NCBI GenBank assembly: GCA_026936325.1
Contig: JAPTHN010000076.1
Span: 372,001-436,000, forward strand
DNA: 64,000 nucleotides
Reading direction: 5' to 3'
From: Platynereis dumerilii
Lineage: Eukaryota > Annelida > Polychaeta > Phyllodocida > Nereididae
Below the pieces are notes generated by a model. It did no database searches and was not told where the DNA came from. It saw only the letters and a program-made list of their open reading frames with translations. Shown piece by piece: positions 44,693 through 55,778 of the stretch. Position numbers and translations under genes: made by a program. The number at the start of each line of letters is the position of its first letter. Within the stretch, counting starts at the first letter, position 1.

Positions 44693-45445
44693 ATGATGCC
44701 AGTCACTGCGGAGAACAACTCAAAACCCACTGACTCAGTTGATTACAAGAAGAAATACAAGGTTTTAAAGAAGAAATTGAGGTTTTTGTTGTATGAACAC
44801 GAGTGTTTTCTTGAAGAATTGAAAAAATCTCAAAGAAAATTGTTGAAAATATCCAGAGACAAGTCGTTTCTCCTGGACCGCTTATTGCAGTATGAGAAAG
44901 TCGACGACTCCTCTAGTGACTCTGATGCTACGGCATCCAGCGAAAGTGAATCGGAGGGTACTGCTATCAAGATAGAGGGTGCGTCTACTCCAAAGAGAAA
45001 AAGACCCGAGCCGTCGTTAAATCTACCTAACTTCAGCGATCCTACGGTATTGTTGGGAACTAATAATGTCCCACAAGCCCCAGGGCAGTCGACGCCAAAT
45101 GCGCAGTCTATGAAATCCTCAGAACCAGCGAGAAAGCGACCCAAAGTTGCCAAGAAACCTAAGCCAGCTACCATCGCCGCTACCTTGTTGCAGCGCAGTC
45201 CTCAATCGCAAGGGGCCAACGTCACAGTCGCGGAAATGAAAGTACCCGGCCAAATGACGCGGGAGGAGTTGGAGCGCCATCTAGAATTCAAACAGAATAC
45301 CAAACCCCAATTTATGAGCATAGAAAAAGCCACACACTATCTTCCTGATGATATCTTCAGCAATGAGAACTCTAATTCAGGAAGCGATCGAGATATCAAA
45401 GAAGAGATCGACGATGATCTGGTTATTGATGTGCCCAAGGAATGA
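44693..45445 (+). CDS. INO80E: INO80 complex subunit E, single exon
   Basis: INO80E is a metazoan accessory subunit of the nuclear INO80 ATP-dependent chromatin remodeler. The 250-residue product begins MMPVTAENN; two adjacent ATGs are possible (44693, 44696), and the first has G at -3. Residues about 15-70 form the family's conserved coiled coil: YKKKYKVLKKKLRFLLYEHE, CFLEELKKSQRKLLKISR and DKSFLLDRLLQYEKV. The diagnostic acidic-serine run SSSDSDATASSES follows. The middle is low-complexity with basic patches (PKRKRP, RKRPKVAKKPKP) that could serve as nuclear localisation signals. The C-terminal tail DDDLVIDVPKE matches the family's DDDLVIDIPE. Vertebrate INO80E is split by introns; here there is none, so either intron loss or a retrocopy must be considered. 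The intact frame and conserved ends favour function. Confidence 0.92.
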   Translation: MMPVTAENNSKPTDSVDYKKKYKVLKKKLRFLLYEHECFLEELKKSQRKLLKISRDKSFLLDRLLQYEKVDDSSSDSDATASSESESEGTAIKIEGASTPKRKRPEPSLNLPNFSDPTVLLGTNNVPQAPGQSTPNAQSMKSSEPARKRPKVAKKPKPATIAATLLQRSPQSQGANVTVAEMKVPGQMTREELERHLEFKQNTKPQFMSIEKATHYLPDDIFSNENSNSGSDRDIKEEIDDDLVIDVPKE

Positions 45446-46240
45446 CTTTGATTGTTACAGATTTTTACCCAGAACATTCTTGAATTTACTAACGTCCAGC
45501 AAGGTCAATAACTGAGACTTAGTAACAAATACGACATTTGTGTTCATTTTGTAATAGATATTGATATCTTGTTTGTCCATCCAGCTGCATTACAGTTTTA
45601 CAATTTTGTTATATATTGTAACTTAGTTCATTATAATTGCATATTTATAAAAGTGTCTCTGAATTGTAATGGTTGTGAAAATTCCAAATTTAGGAAGCTA
45701 TTTTTGTAATTTAATTTAATATTTAGTAGAGAATTTGAGATTTGGCAAGAAAGTCAGTATTCAATTTAATTATTTTATTAGACTTGATGTAATTTGAATT
45801 GTTTAGCCTTAAATGATCATTGATCAGTTAATGGTATGCATGTCACTGAATCTGATTTCCCATGAATTCTTTAACATAATTGTTGTGACTTGTATTGTCG
45901 CGTCATAATCAAGACTTTAATAACAAAACAATATTCAATGTATTTTCTTTTTGCTGTTATCGAAAATGTTTTCAACAAATATCTGAGCAAGAAAAGTGAT
46001 GGGCCTCATATTTATTATTTTATGATGTGAATGCCAATCAGTTGAAGTAAGGCTGAATGTTTGATAATCCCAAAGGATATTTGTTAATTTTGTTTACGAA
46101 TATACATTACTAACTGACTGCGATTAGTATTTTGTCTCAAAAGGCAGATTCCAATTTTCATGTTAATTTAGATTATTTGTAGATTGTCTAATTTGTAGTG
46201 TAACACTGTCATACACCATGTGACGTGTTGGCCTAATAAA
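45446..46240 (+). other. Probable INO80E 3' UTR with polyadenylation signal
   Basis: AT-rich, repeat-poor sequence directly after the stop codon. A consensus AATAAA lies at 46235-46240. UTR extent is inferred. Confidence 0.5.
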
Positions 46241-46765
46241 ACTTTTAGGTGTAAATTTATGTTATTTTTTTGTCTTACAAATTTTTTGGCGGAGCAAAAT
46301 GCATTTTTGCTGTGCCAGTACTCATGTTTTTTGCAAGTTATTCCGAATAATTTGTTGTACGAGGTCATGTGACAACAATTGTCCTCCTATTGTATTTTGG
46401 TTTTTTAGGTCTGGCCCAGTTTGGTTTGAATAATATTTCTGCAGTGCACCAGCGGTGTTCAAAACCTATAATTAGTTGGAGAACTTTAAAAGTTCCCATT
46501 GGTGTTTTGTTTTAAGTGATAAGGTGATAATGATGGACAGACTATTGAGACTAATTTTATTTCGATTCAGTTTTACAAGAAAAAAAATACATCAGGCGGC
46601 TTCAGGCCTATGAATTGAGAGCTAAAGTTTCGCAAAAAAAAAAACCTAGTCAAGGCTGAATGACTAAATTGCGTTAATTAATTGTACTTATAATGAGTGG
46701 CTCCAGGAGTTAGTTAGCTGGTTAGGGGAAAGTTCTTACCCTTAACAATTTTTTCAATGGATCTA

Positions 46766-47126
46766 CAGTGGTGGATCCAGAGAGCGTAGCCTAGGGGGGC
46801 AGACTCGTTTCTGTCCACATATCAGCGGACAAGCATGTAGTAGATGACGTCACAGAGCAATTGTGAATGAGCGGATGTTGATTGCATTGTTGTCTCGACC
46901 AATCAAATTTGAAAGATCGGTACTAGCTACCTAAGGTCATGAAATGCCGTGGATCCCAGATTGAGGGGGGGCCCGGTCGCTTATTCGGCATTCGCGGGTC
47001 CGCCAAGGTGTATTTTCGGCATTTGCAGGCTGCGTTGCTCCTTATTTTCTTCAAAATTTTATTTTCGTCTCAGTGGTCTAGGGGGTGGGCCGTGTCCCTA
47101 GGCCCCCTCCCCTGGATCCGCCACTG
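46766..47126. mobile_element. 361-bp MITE upstream of PMPCA
   Basis: Ends CAGTGGTGGATCCAG and (complement) CAGTGGCGGATCCAG, with ATCTA repeated on both sides. The end sequence belongs to the CAG-GGATCCAG family seen at 14994 and 60846, but an 8-bp duplication is not visible here. It ends 135 bp before the PMPCA start codon and carries one TGACGTCA, so it may contribute promoter sequence. Confidence 0.8.
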
Positions 47127-47261
47127 ATCTAGGCCTTAAATTTATAAGATTAAAAGGTTTTCTGAGAAAATAATTTCATCCAGTTTCTTTCCACTAGGGG
47201 GCTGCATTTTTCGCCCTCTGGTGTTTAATGCAAGAATCACAGAAAATCTGAGAAGAAGATC

Positions 47262-50200
47262 ATGGCCTGTGTGTACACTTCTAGGGTGTTCTCAAGGGTC
47301 CTACAGAAGTCGAATTGCAATTCAGTCAGGTAGATGTTGTTTGATACATCCTATATATTGTGTGTGTCAAGCTAGACTGATATTTGTGGCTGATTTAACT
47401 GCTGACACATAGTTTTTGGGAGCCGGTTCCTTGGCTTGGCTTGGCTTCCAAGTTCTGAGAAGTTCAGAACTCACATGTAGGCCTATGTGTGTATTGGAAA
47501 ACATTTGTCAATTTAACAAAGTGTTGTGTTAATTTGTAGCCTTGTTTGTGTTCTTAACAACTTAATGCAAATAGACAACATGCATGTTTAAGGGAGATTG
47601 CAACAGAATCAGTTGTTACATCAGACTAGACAAACACATGGCAAAACTGCTTGATCATTTTTCAAGGTCAAGGTAGCTTCACTGGCTTGGGCAAATGGGG
47701 TTATAGATGTGGATGTGTTTATGCAAGTAAGCTCAAGTAAGGGACTGTTAAAAATTATAATGGGTGTAGGAGTTTACAAGCGTCAGAACTTCCTGATAAA
47801 AATGGATACCCCCCCCCCCCCCTTTGGTTTTATGCAGATTTTACAACTAGCATGGTACCCGTCACATGTGGGAGGAGGGGGGGGGTGATTAAGAAATATA
47901 AATTTTTAACATAAAGCCCTGTCTATTCCCTTCTAGTGGGTGAGAAAAGGTTGCATGCAATTTTTTGTGGATGGGCAACTTCTACTTTGGCTTGGAAAGA
48001 CTGAGGTCGGAGGGGTCCATGAATTAATTGTAGAATGCGGAAATTATAGTACCCCAAGGGCCCGGACATAAAATGCAAAATACACATAACAGGCCTTCTG
48101 CAGAGGTGGCTGAACGCTTTGAAAAGTGGGGGGGCACCGGGCTCTGGGGCAACTCGTCTACGGTAATTTCAAGGAGAAAAAGGAGCATTTATGTATTTTA
48201 GGGCCAAAAAGTGGGAGGCGGGGCACATGCCCCCCTGTGCCCCCCTCCCCCTCCCCCCTCCCAGCTCTGCTGCCTCTTGGCCCTTCTGTAAGTTCTGTTA
48301 CCCGGTATAGGCTACTTGTGTGCCTTTGACATTCGCACATACATATTTGCAATTTCTAAGTGGGAAAAAATTGTACCTCCTTGGACAAAACTCCCACCCC
48401 TCAAGTCATAAATCAAATTCTGGACTTAATTATTCATCCTGTCACCAGTCAAATATATAATGTACCAATACATAGGCTAAGACTACAACTACAAATATAG
48501 GCCTAATCTTTTCCTGTCGCTTGTTCAGAAATATTCATGAAAAATTGAAAATGCATAAATCTGATAACTTTATTTCAGAGTACCAAAGAAGAGATGCTTC
48601 AGCTCCCAGAGTTCTTCAGGTCAAAATATCGTCCCTTTGTCCCAACCTGTGCCGGGCCTTCCACCTCCGAAATATGCATCAAGTAGTAGAGATTCTTACG
48701 AAACTAAAGTCACCACCTTAGACAATGGTCTACGCATTGCTTCTGAGAACAAATTTGGACAGTTCTGTACCGTCGGAGGTAAATAAAATAAATGATTATA
48801 TACAGCCTTGTAAATTCGGCAAAGAGCAGAAAAATTCTTGGCAAAAAGTTCCATTGGCCCAAGTCACAAATTTAAAAATCAAATGATTTAAATCAGATTT
48901 AAGTTGAAAAGTCAATTTAAATCAAAATAAATCAAAAATTTTATTTTAAAAAGATCTGGATTTAAATTGCATTGATTTTAGGAAAAGAACCGTGGTAAAG
49001 ATTTTACAATATCCCCACAAATAGCTCATAAATTTCCCTTACAAAGCTATGATTGATATAAATTTGCTGTGTTTTCCATTTTCAGTCTTACTAGATTCTG
49101 GTTCCCGGTACGAGTCCCCTTATCCAAGTGGAATCACGCATTTTCTAGAAAAGTTGGCCTTTTGTGTAAGTAGTAACCCTTTATTTGTTTAATTCAATTT
49201 TGTCTATTTCGATTGTTGTAACAAAACATACAACTTATCAATTTTATTGTTGTAAACCAGACAAGGCTATGTATGAATGTATTGGTGATTTGGTTGGATA
49301 TAAAGCTGGATTATCATGTCCCTGGTAATATGTGGCAATTATTAATTATTGTGAAGTAATGTTTCAAATCTTCATTTCAGTCAACCAGCAAGTATGGGAG
49401 TCGGGATGAAATTCTCAAAATGTTGGAAGACCATGGAGGTATATGCGATTGCCAGGGATCAAGGTTTGTAAGCCGATTATAGTCCATCACAAATTATTTA
49501 GTTGGACAACTGATCATAGAAATAATTTGCATCTTTGAACTTCCTATAAGATAACCGTCTTAGTCAGAGACTCGGGAGTAGTAAATTTAGCCGTTAAAAC
49601 CTACTAGTAGTCTGGTTGGTGGGGTAACTATGGTAAGTCTCGTATTAGCTCAATTAGTAGCACTCTGGGCTTTTGGTCGCTGGGTCCCAGATTTGATTCA
49701 AGTTCTGGATGGGTCACCTTTGACCTATGTTGGACGGCAGTTTCAATCATCCTTTGACCGATTGCCTTTTCCTCCCCCCTATCCCAATTGCGCTACCGGA
49801 GTGCAAAGATACAGGACGTAATGCCCCAATCATCCGTCTTTAATGCATCTTTGTTTGGTCATTTCCAGGGACACCTTGATCTATGCGGTCTCTGCCCACT
49901 GCAAGGGAGTACCAAATGTCGTTGAACTTCTTTCTGAAGTTGTCCTGACTCCTCAGATCAGCAAACAAGAGGTGAATAAATTAATTCCTAAAAACATTTT
50001 CAAAAAATAATGTTCTCGAATGAGTTCTTTCTTTGGCAGATATGACTTAAATGTCTTATTAATTCACGGGCCATGGCTTTCTTGGACAGAGACTTCAGGT
50101 TTTGTCCTGAGATTATTTTAAAGTTATGATATTTTAAAGAATTTTAACTAATTTGGCTCTGACAAAATAAAAAAATGTCTAAATATATAAATTTATTTAT

Positions 50201-51239
50201 TACAGTTGGAGGATGCAAGAATAGCAATTTCTTTTGAATTAGAGTCATTGAACATGAGGCCGGACCCTGAACCTATTCTGGTGGATCTCATCCATGCGGT
50301 AAGTGGAAGTTTTGTATTTTGAAAGATAAGGCCGGACAAAATTGATCTTTAGCTTCTTGGAAAAGGCCAACGTAATTGAGCTTTAGCTTCTCGGATCATG
50401 CTGAGGTCCATTACACATAAGGAGGAGAAAAATCAGTTGGGTGTGGAATCCGAGCTTAAGATTAAGTCTGTTTGGCGTAAGTTTCCCAGCATAATGTATC
50501 TGAATATCGGAAAATTCTTTGGGGAAAAAACGGACCTTTTAAAAAAAATTACTGTGTGCTGAAAAAGATTAGTTTACATATGGTGCGAATTTGGTGACAA
50601 TCGTACTTCGTATCTTATCGTTAAAGGAATTTTGAAAATTAAATTTTCAATATTTCTGTTGCAGGCAGCGTACAGGGACAACACAGTAGGCCTTCCCAAA
50701 ATCTGCCACGAACAATCTCTAAGTCTGATCAACGAGAACCAACTGCTCACTTTCATGAGTAACTACCACACCCCCGACAGGATGGTGGTCGCAGGTGTGG
50801 GCGTGGAACATGACAGGTAAACTTAAAAAACGTTATTCTGTTGTTTATTGCAACTTCCACAGGGTGGCTGCACATGGAGTAGTGGCGCCTCTGTGCAAGA
50901 ATGATGTTAAATTAGCGTAGACAATGACGTACAATATTTTTAAAAGGGATAACTGTAAACTTGATAAGACAAAACTTTCATCGTAAAAATTGTAGGGAGT
51001 TAGAGCACTAAGGATTGTCATTGTTGCTGGTAGATTATTTATGCTTCTTGTCTGGACTCTAGAACTTAGTCTACCGACTTTATAGATTGTTAACTTTCAT
51101 CTTTTGTTTTCACAGATTGGTAGATCTCGTACGGAAATATTTTGAGGATCGCGCTCCATCATGGAAAAACAGTCCACTTGTAGAAAAAGCTCCGAGGAAC
51201 GATTTGTCTCTATCGCAGTACACTGGAGGTATCATGCAG
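47262..51239 (+). CDS. PMPCA: Mitochondrial processing peptidase alpha subunit, N-terminal 301 residues (8 exons)
   Basis: MPP-alpha pairs with MPP-beta to remove presequences from proteins imported into the mitochondrial matrix. Exons: 47262-47329, 48579-48778, 49086-49165, 49381-49463, 49869-49971, 50206-50298, 50665-50816, 51116-51239; all GT/AG, and phases join over 903 nt. Exon 1 gives a typical presequence ([19 protein letters not shown]). The mature part has [120 protein letters not shown] and [16 protein letters not shown] in place of the beta subunit's HxxEH zinc site is normal for alpha. The human protein, as I recall it, has about 525 residues. The second half, including the glycine-rich loop that holds the substrate, was not found in the remaining 12.7 kb. 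It may lie beyond the window or be lost. Confidence 0.92.
49630..49720 (+). repeat. tRNA-like (SINE head?) segment in PMPCA intron 4
   Basis: TAGCTCAATTAGTAGC (49646-49661) resembles a pol III A box, and GATTTGATTCA (49690-49700) a degraded B box. They are 28 nt apart with a plausible anticodon-arm text between. The acceptor stem does not close, so this is a tRNA-derived SINE or pseudogene at best. Confidence 0.35.
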
Positions 51240-51593
51240 GTAAATAGCTGTTGGGCTGTTGTTGAAACCTTTTAGACATTTCTTTGATGTCCTCTTTGAA
51301 CTAAAAAGTGCAATGGTGTCCCAAAAGCCGTACTATCAATTATTATCATCACCTCAGCCATGCGATAAGTAGGGTATTATCATCAGATAACCCATGCAAC
51401 AACCACAGGGGCTCCTAAACCAGTTCATACACATACATAATAGAATATAATGTAAAGGGAAGTCACGGATTTCTGAGGCCATTGTGAACAAGCTGCAATT
51501 GCGCCGATTCAGTCTACACTAGACAACCCATACTTTCTAACATAAATCATTAGGGTGCCAGGCATCTTCAGCATAAATTTCATACCTGTGCAG

Positions 51594-51767
51594 TGTAAAT
51601 TGGCTTCACAGAGAGACCCTGAACAGCTGAAATCATGGGCTAAAGAAAACTACGATTATGCTCGGGAACAGGGCACGTTGCCTGTGATGACGTCATGTCC
51701 TGTTGTCATGACAGCTGAACTTAAAAGCCAGAATCAGGGTGCGGAATGGGACACTCTGTCGGGATAG
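51594..51767 (+). CDS. Possible alternative terminal exon, 57 codons
   Basis: After an acceptor-like CATACCTGTGCAG an open phase-0 frame runs to a TAG. It has a soluble, protein-like composition: KLASQRDPEQLKSWAKENYD, then YAREQGTLPVMTSC. Exon 8 of PMPCA ends in phase 0, so joining would give a 358-residue truncated MPP-alpha. The sequence does not match the normal MPP-alpha continuation, and I do not recognise it. AATAAA occurs at 52011. It could instead be the last exon of another gene or chance. Confidence 0.35.
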   Translation, partial: CKLASQRDPEQLKSWAKENYDYAREQGTLPVMTSCPVVMTAELKSQNQGAEWDTLSG

Positions 51768-52126
51768 CACCTGATGGGTTTGAATGTACAGATGGATACA
51801 ATTATAGTATAAATACAACCATTAGCTGTACATGTACATGAAAGACCCTTTTTAGGAAGCTCAGGCAATTCCCTGTTCTTACCAGCACAGATAGCCTACT
51901 CAAAATTACGCAATACAAAAACAAAATACGAAGTTCCAGGCCTACTGTAGGCCTACATGATTAGGCCTACGTCTAAATATTCAATAATAATTATGCTAAA
52001 GGGACATATTAATAAAATATTCTTTAGAAAAAAAAAGAATTGTAGTCAGCATTGGATATTAAAATAATTATTTTGCATTTGAATTTTTATAATAATTATT
52101 TGCAGTGAATTTGAAATGGATGAAGT

Positions 52127-52653
52127 ATTATTATCGTTTTCATAGCTATGTGTTTTTTTGAAAGCTTCATTTTGCAGTTAAACCATGACATCATCGGGTA
52201 TCTGTCAATGTGATTGGCCTAATCTTCAATCTGTGACATATCAGTTCAAGGTTTGACATCACAGTTAATGACAAAGGAATTTAAAACTGTCAGGCAATGT
52301 TACTATTTGTGTACAACCACAACAAACAACGCATGTCTAAGCTGAGTGTTGCACATCACTAATTGTTTTCCAAACAAAATATGTTACTGTTTTTCACAGG
52401 ACGCCAGTCATCACAATTTCAAACAACATTTTTTGTCAGTATTTGCAACTCTCTTTTGAGGCTAAGCAGTCTGTTTGGTTCAGTTACAGTGCATAGTGAC
52501 AAATGGATGATGTATGTTTCACTATGCACTGTCAGTTTGCTGAAATCTGTGATATAATAAACGAAATTATTCAACTTAATCTCTGACATCACAGTTTTGG
52601 AATGAAGCAAATTGCAAACTTGAAAAACATGTAGCTATGAAAACGATAATAAT
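52127..52653. mobile_element. 527-bp MITE with ~70-bp terminal inverted repeats
   Basis: Ends ATTATTATCGTTTTCATAGC on both strands; the arms extend with mismatches through the GACATCA block. A second internal inverted repeat (52481-52499 with 52519-52535, CAGTGCATAGTGA-like) suggests a nested smaller palindrome. Confidence 0.8.
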
Positions 52654-53382
52654 GAGATTGGGAAATTCACTTTTAATGCCTTAAATGGCATAATTAATGT
52701 ACTAAAAGGTTAATTTATTAGGCCCATTTCCACCCTATAGGTATCCTGTTCAGTTCTGTCCGTACATATTTGAAAGAGATCTGGCCCATTTTATTATAAG
52801 GGCCATCAATTTTTTTTTTTAACCAAAAGGCTCATCAAGCGATGACCTAAAAATATTTCTGCAGGAATTTCTGGGAAAAGCTGCACTGCCTTCAGTCAAT
52901 AAAGAATATTATATCCAAGGAAAGGAGTGGTAATTTAAATCAAGATATATTTCGATCAATCAGAATTAATCATTTGTAATCTGGAGAGCAAATTCCCCAA
53001 CAATTGTTTGTGAAGTGTGATAGGCCCACTTCAGCAAACTGAGCCAAGTAGACTCTAGAGCCAGGTGTGTAGGACTGTATATAGCTAAACATTACAATTC
53101 ATAAAGCACCTTTCTTTTTGGTAGCTATTTGGATCTTTGCTGACACATGGATTACATGATTGCCCATTTTAAAGAATCAGTGGGCTACCTGCTGGAATCT
53201 GGTGACTCAGCGCAACTTATCTACAAATAGCTCACAGCTCTAATGGAAAGTAGGAAATTATTTTATACACCAAAAAAACAGCTGAAAACTGAAGAGTGAA
53301 AGAAGATTGGAATGTAGTCGTATCATATCAATAGGCCTTTCTAGAGCTCTGCCACTCTGATGACACAACAGTGTCTATCCTA

Positions 53383-54171
53383 ACCCAGCAAACACAAACG
53401 GTTTTTCAACGGTTTCATAGCGGTCGGTGCTCAAACCGTTATTTGATAACGTTTTTTTAACCCAATTTTAATGTTAATGGAAAACGTGTTATTCAAACCG
53501 TTGAAGTTTAACATATTTAAAACGTTTAATGAAAATGTTGAAAATATGTTACCCGAAAATATGTTTCTGTAATGCATAAAATACATTATTCTGACATAAT
53601 GAATGTTGGTGAAGTGTTAATGTCGATTTAACATCAGACTTTAGCATTGAAAAAATGTTTCAAGAAAATGTTAGAAATATGTTTTTTGAAAACGTATTTC
53701 TTTAACGTGGAAAAAATGTTTTATCAAAACGTTGAAAAGACGTTACCTAAAAATATGTTTCTGTATTGCACAAAATACATTATTGTGACATAATGAATGT
53801 TGGTGAAGTTTTAATATCGATTTAACATCTGGCTTTGGCGTTAAAAAAATGTTTCAGAAAAATGTTAGAAATATGTTTTTTGAAAACGTATTTCTTTAAC
53901 GTGGAAAAAACGTTTTTTGAAAACGTTGAAAATACGTTACCTGAAAATATGTTTCTGTAATGCATAAAATACATTATTCTGACATTATGAATGTTGGTGA
54001 AGTTTTAATGTCAATTTAACATCTGACTTTAGCATTGAAAAAATGTTTCAAGAAAATGTTAGAAATATGTTTTTTGAAAACGTATTTCTTTAACGTGGAA
54101 AAAACGTTTAATGAAAATGTTGAAAATATTTTACCTGAAAATTAGTTTCTGTAATGCATAAAATACATTAT
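53383..54171. repeat. 194-bp AACGTT-rich tandem array, left part
   Basis: Starts with ACCCAGCAAACACAA. Landmark GTTTCTGTAATGCATAAA recurs at about 53563, 53757, 53951 and 54145, a period of 194 bp. Each unit contains several AACGTTGAAAA and GTTTTTTGAAAACGT words. The array continues after the insertion at 54172-55778. Confidence 0.85.
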
Positions 54172-54479
54172 ACCACACCTATGAGCCTGCGGCCAATCAG
54201 AAGCCTGTATTTGGCTGGTATATTTCATATATTCTTTGTTGTTCACTTATACGCCCATGGGAGTATATAGAATATATAAGCCTCATGTTTAACAGAGCTC
54301 AAAACACAAACAGCAAAACTGTACCAAACAGTGAATTACTAACAAAAATTAAACAAAAGTGTTATAAAACAAAACGCCTGAGACAAATCCGTAAATCCTT
54401 AAATTTGACCCCCTTCAGATTTTAATGTCAAGAACACAACTACTAAGGATAAGGGGTCAACCATATTGGATCTCTAGGA

Positions 54480-54775
54480 GGAGGAGGAGGCTTTGATTTT
54501 TTTTATAGATAATTTCTTGTCCAGTTTAGGTGAAATAAATAATTCCTATAGAGTCGTCTTGAATATATAAAATAATTGCTGGTGGTGGAGGTATTTCTTA
54601 ACATGGTTTTGTTTAAATCAAAAAGGAAATATTTTAGGACATCATTCACTAAAAATAAATAGGCCTAATTACTGCTGCTGCTATCATGAAATAAATGATT
54701 TCCTGTCAATTGGAAAATTAAAATTCCCAGCACCCCCCCCCCCTTTATATCTGATGGTGATCCCCAACTATCCAA
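54480..54775. repeat. Dispersed repeat family U, copy 2
   Basis: Resembles 17680-17965 (GGTGAAATAAATAATT, GGTATTTCTTAA, TGAAATAAATGATTTCC, C-rich end), with considerable divergence. Confidence 0.5.
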
Positions 54776-55685
54776 ATGCATATATTCTTCTGATTTTTTA
54801 ACTTTTTTTCCACAATTTTTTCGTTTGCCTGCTTTTTTCCCTGTTAAATCTGTTTTTTAAATTCTTCCTCCCCCTAAATTTTCAAGAAAATCTTTTATTC
54901 CAAACTTTTTTTTACAACTCCCTTTCCCCCCTTCCACATTTTGTTTTCTGATTTTTTCTCAAAAATCCCCCCCCCCCTCCCAAATTGGAAATTGTATAAC
55001 CCCTTTTTTTTTAGAATTTTTTTGTACCACTGTTTTTTTTTTGTCAAATTAATTTTCTTTCCAAACATCCCCCCACATTTTCCGAGGGGGGGGGGATTTT
55101 TTTTCCACTTTTAAAAATTCAAACTGTTTCTTTTTAAATTTCCAATCCAAACATTTTTCATTATAATTTTGCAACTAATTAGCTTATTACAAACTATTGT
55201 CTTTAAAATCAATCTTTTGGATCCAGGCAGCACGGTCTTCAAGCTTTGGTGTTTACACATCTATGTTATTTGAGCATATATATATTAAAGGTAGTAATTG
55301 GGAGATATCCCTGTATTTCAACTAACTCAATGTCAAGGTCCACAGTATTAAAATCAGTTGTTTTCTAAATTTATAACCAAATTCTAAAAATGTAAGGGAT
55401 GTCTCTTCAGCTTTTTTAGTGCGTGATTGAAAATTTCAATTACCTTTCAGATGCATTAGCCTTGTATATCCAAGAAAATGATCAGAATATGTATAAATTT
55501 CATGCCATATAATTGTCAACTGTGATTCCATTTGGATTTTTTTTCTTCAACTGATACTTTCATGTTATTAGATTAATCCCACTTGGCAAATTGTTTGTAG
55601 CAGTTTTCGTCCTCTTTCCGTAAATCCTTCTTGTTTTATTTTCTTTTTAAAATCTCTTTGTTTTGTTTTGTTTAAGGTATAAGTT

Positions 55686-55773
55686 AGTTATATCCCTTGT
55701 TTTCGTGAATATGTGATAATCCTCGGCTACGCCTCGGATATATCACATATTCACTCAAACGCGGGATATAACT
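55686..55773. repeat. Foldback with GC-rich palindromic loop
   Basis: Arms 55686-55718 and 55741-55773 (AGTTATATCCC...TGTGATA and complement) are about 33 bp with a few mismatches, around a loop with CCTCGGCTACGCCTCGG. It marks the right end of the 1.6-kb insertion. Confidence 0.85.
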
Positions 55774-55778
55774 GGCAC

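Larger units (their letters stand above)
54172..55778. mobile_element. 1.6-kb insertion splitting the 194-bp array
   Basis: TTAT occurs at both junctions (54168-54171, 55779-55782), and removing the insertion plus one TTAT restores the array's repeating text CATTATTCTGACAT. It ends in a foldback (55686-55773). Inside lie a copy of repeat family U (54480-54775) and poly-C/poly-T tracts. There is no coding capacity, and the two ends are not obviously inverted repeats, so the superfamily is unknown. Confidence 0.75.

Noticed and set aside
44830-45174. Reverse-strand frame of 114 codons opposite INO80E
   Set aside because: It is the shadow of the conserved INO80E coding sequence and shows no domain.
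48100-48300. Possible hAT-like MITE around CAGAGGTGG...CCAGCTCTG in PMPCA intron 1
   Set aside because: The ends are imperfect and no consistent target duplication could be placed.
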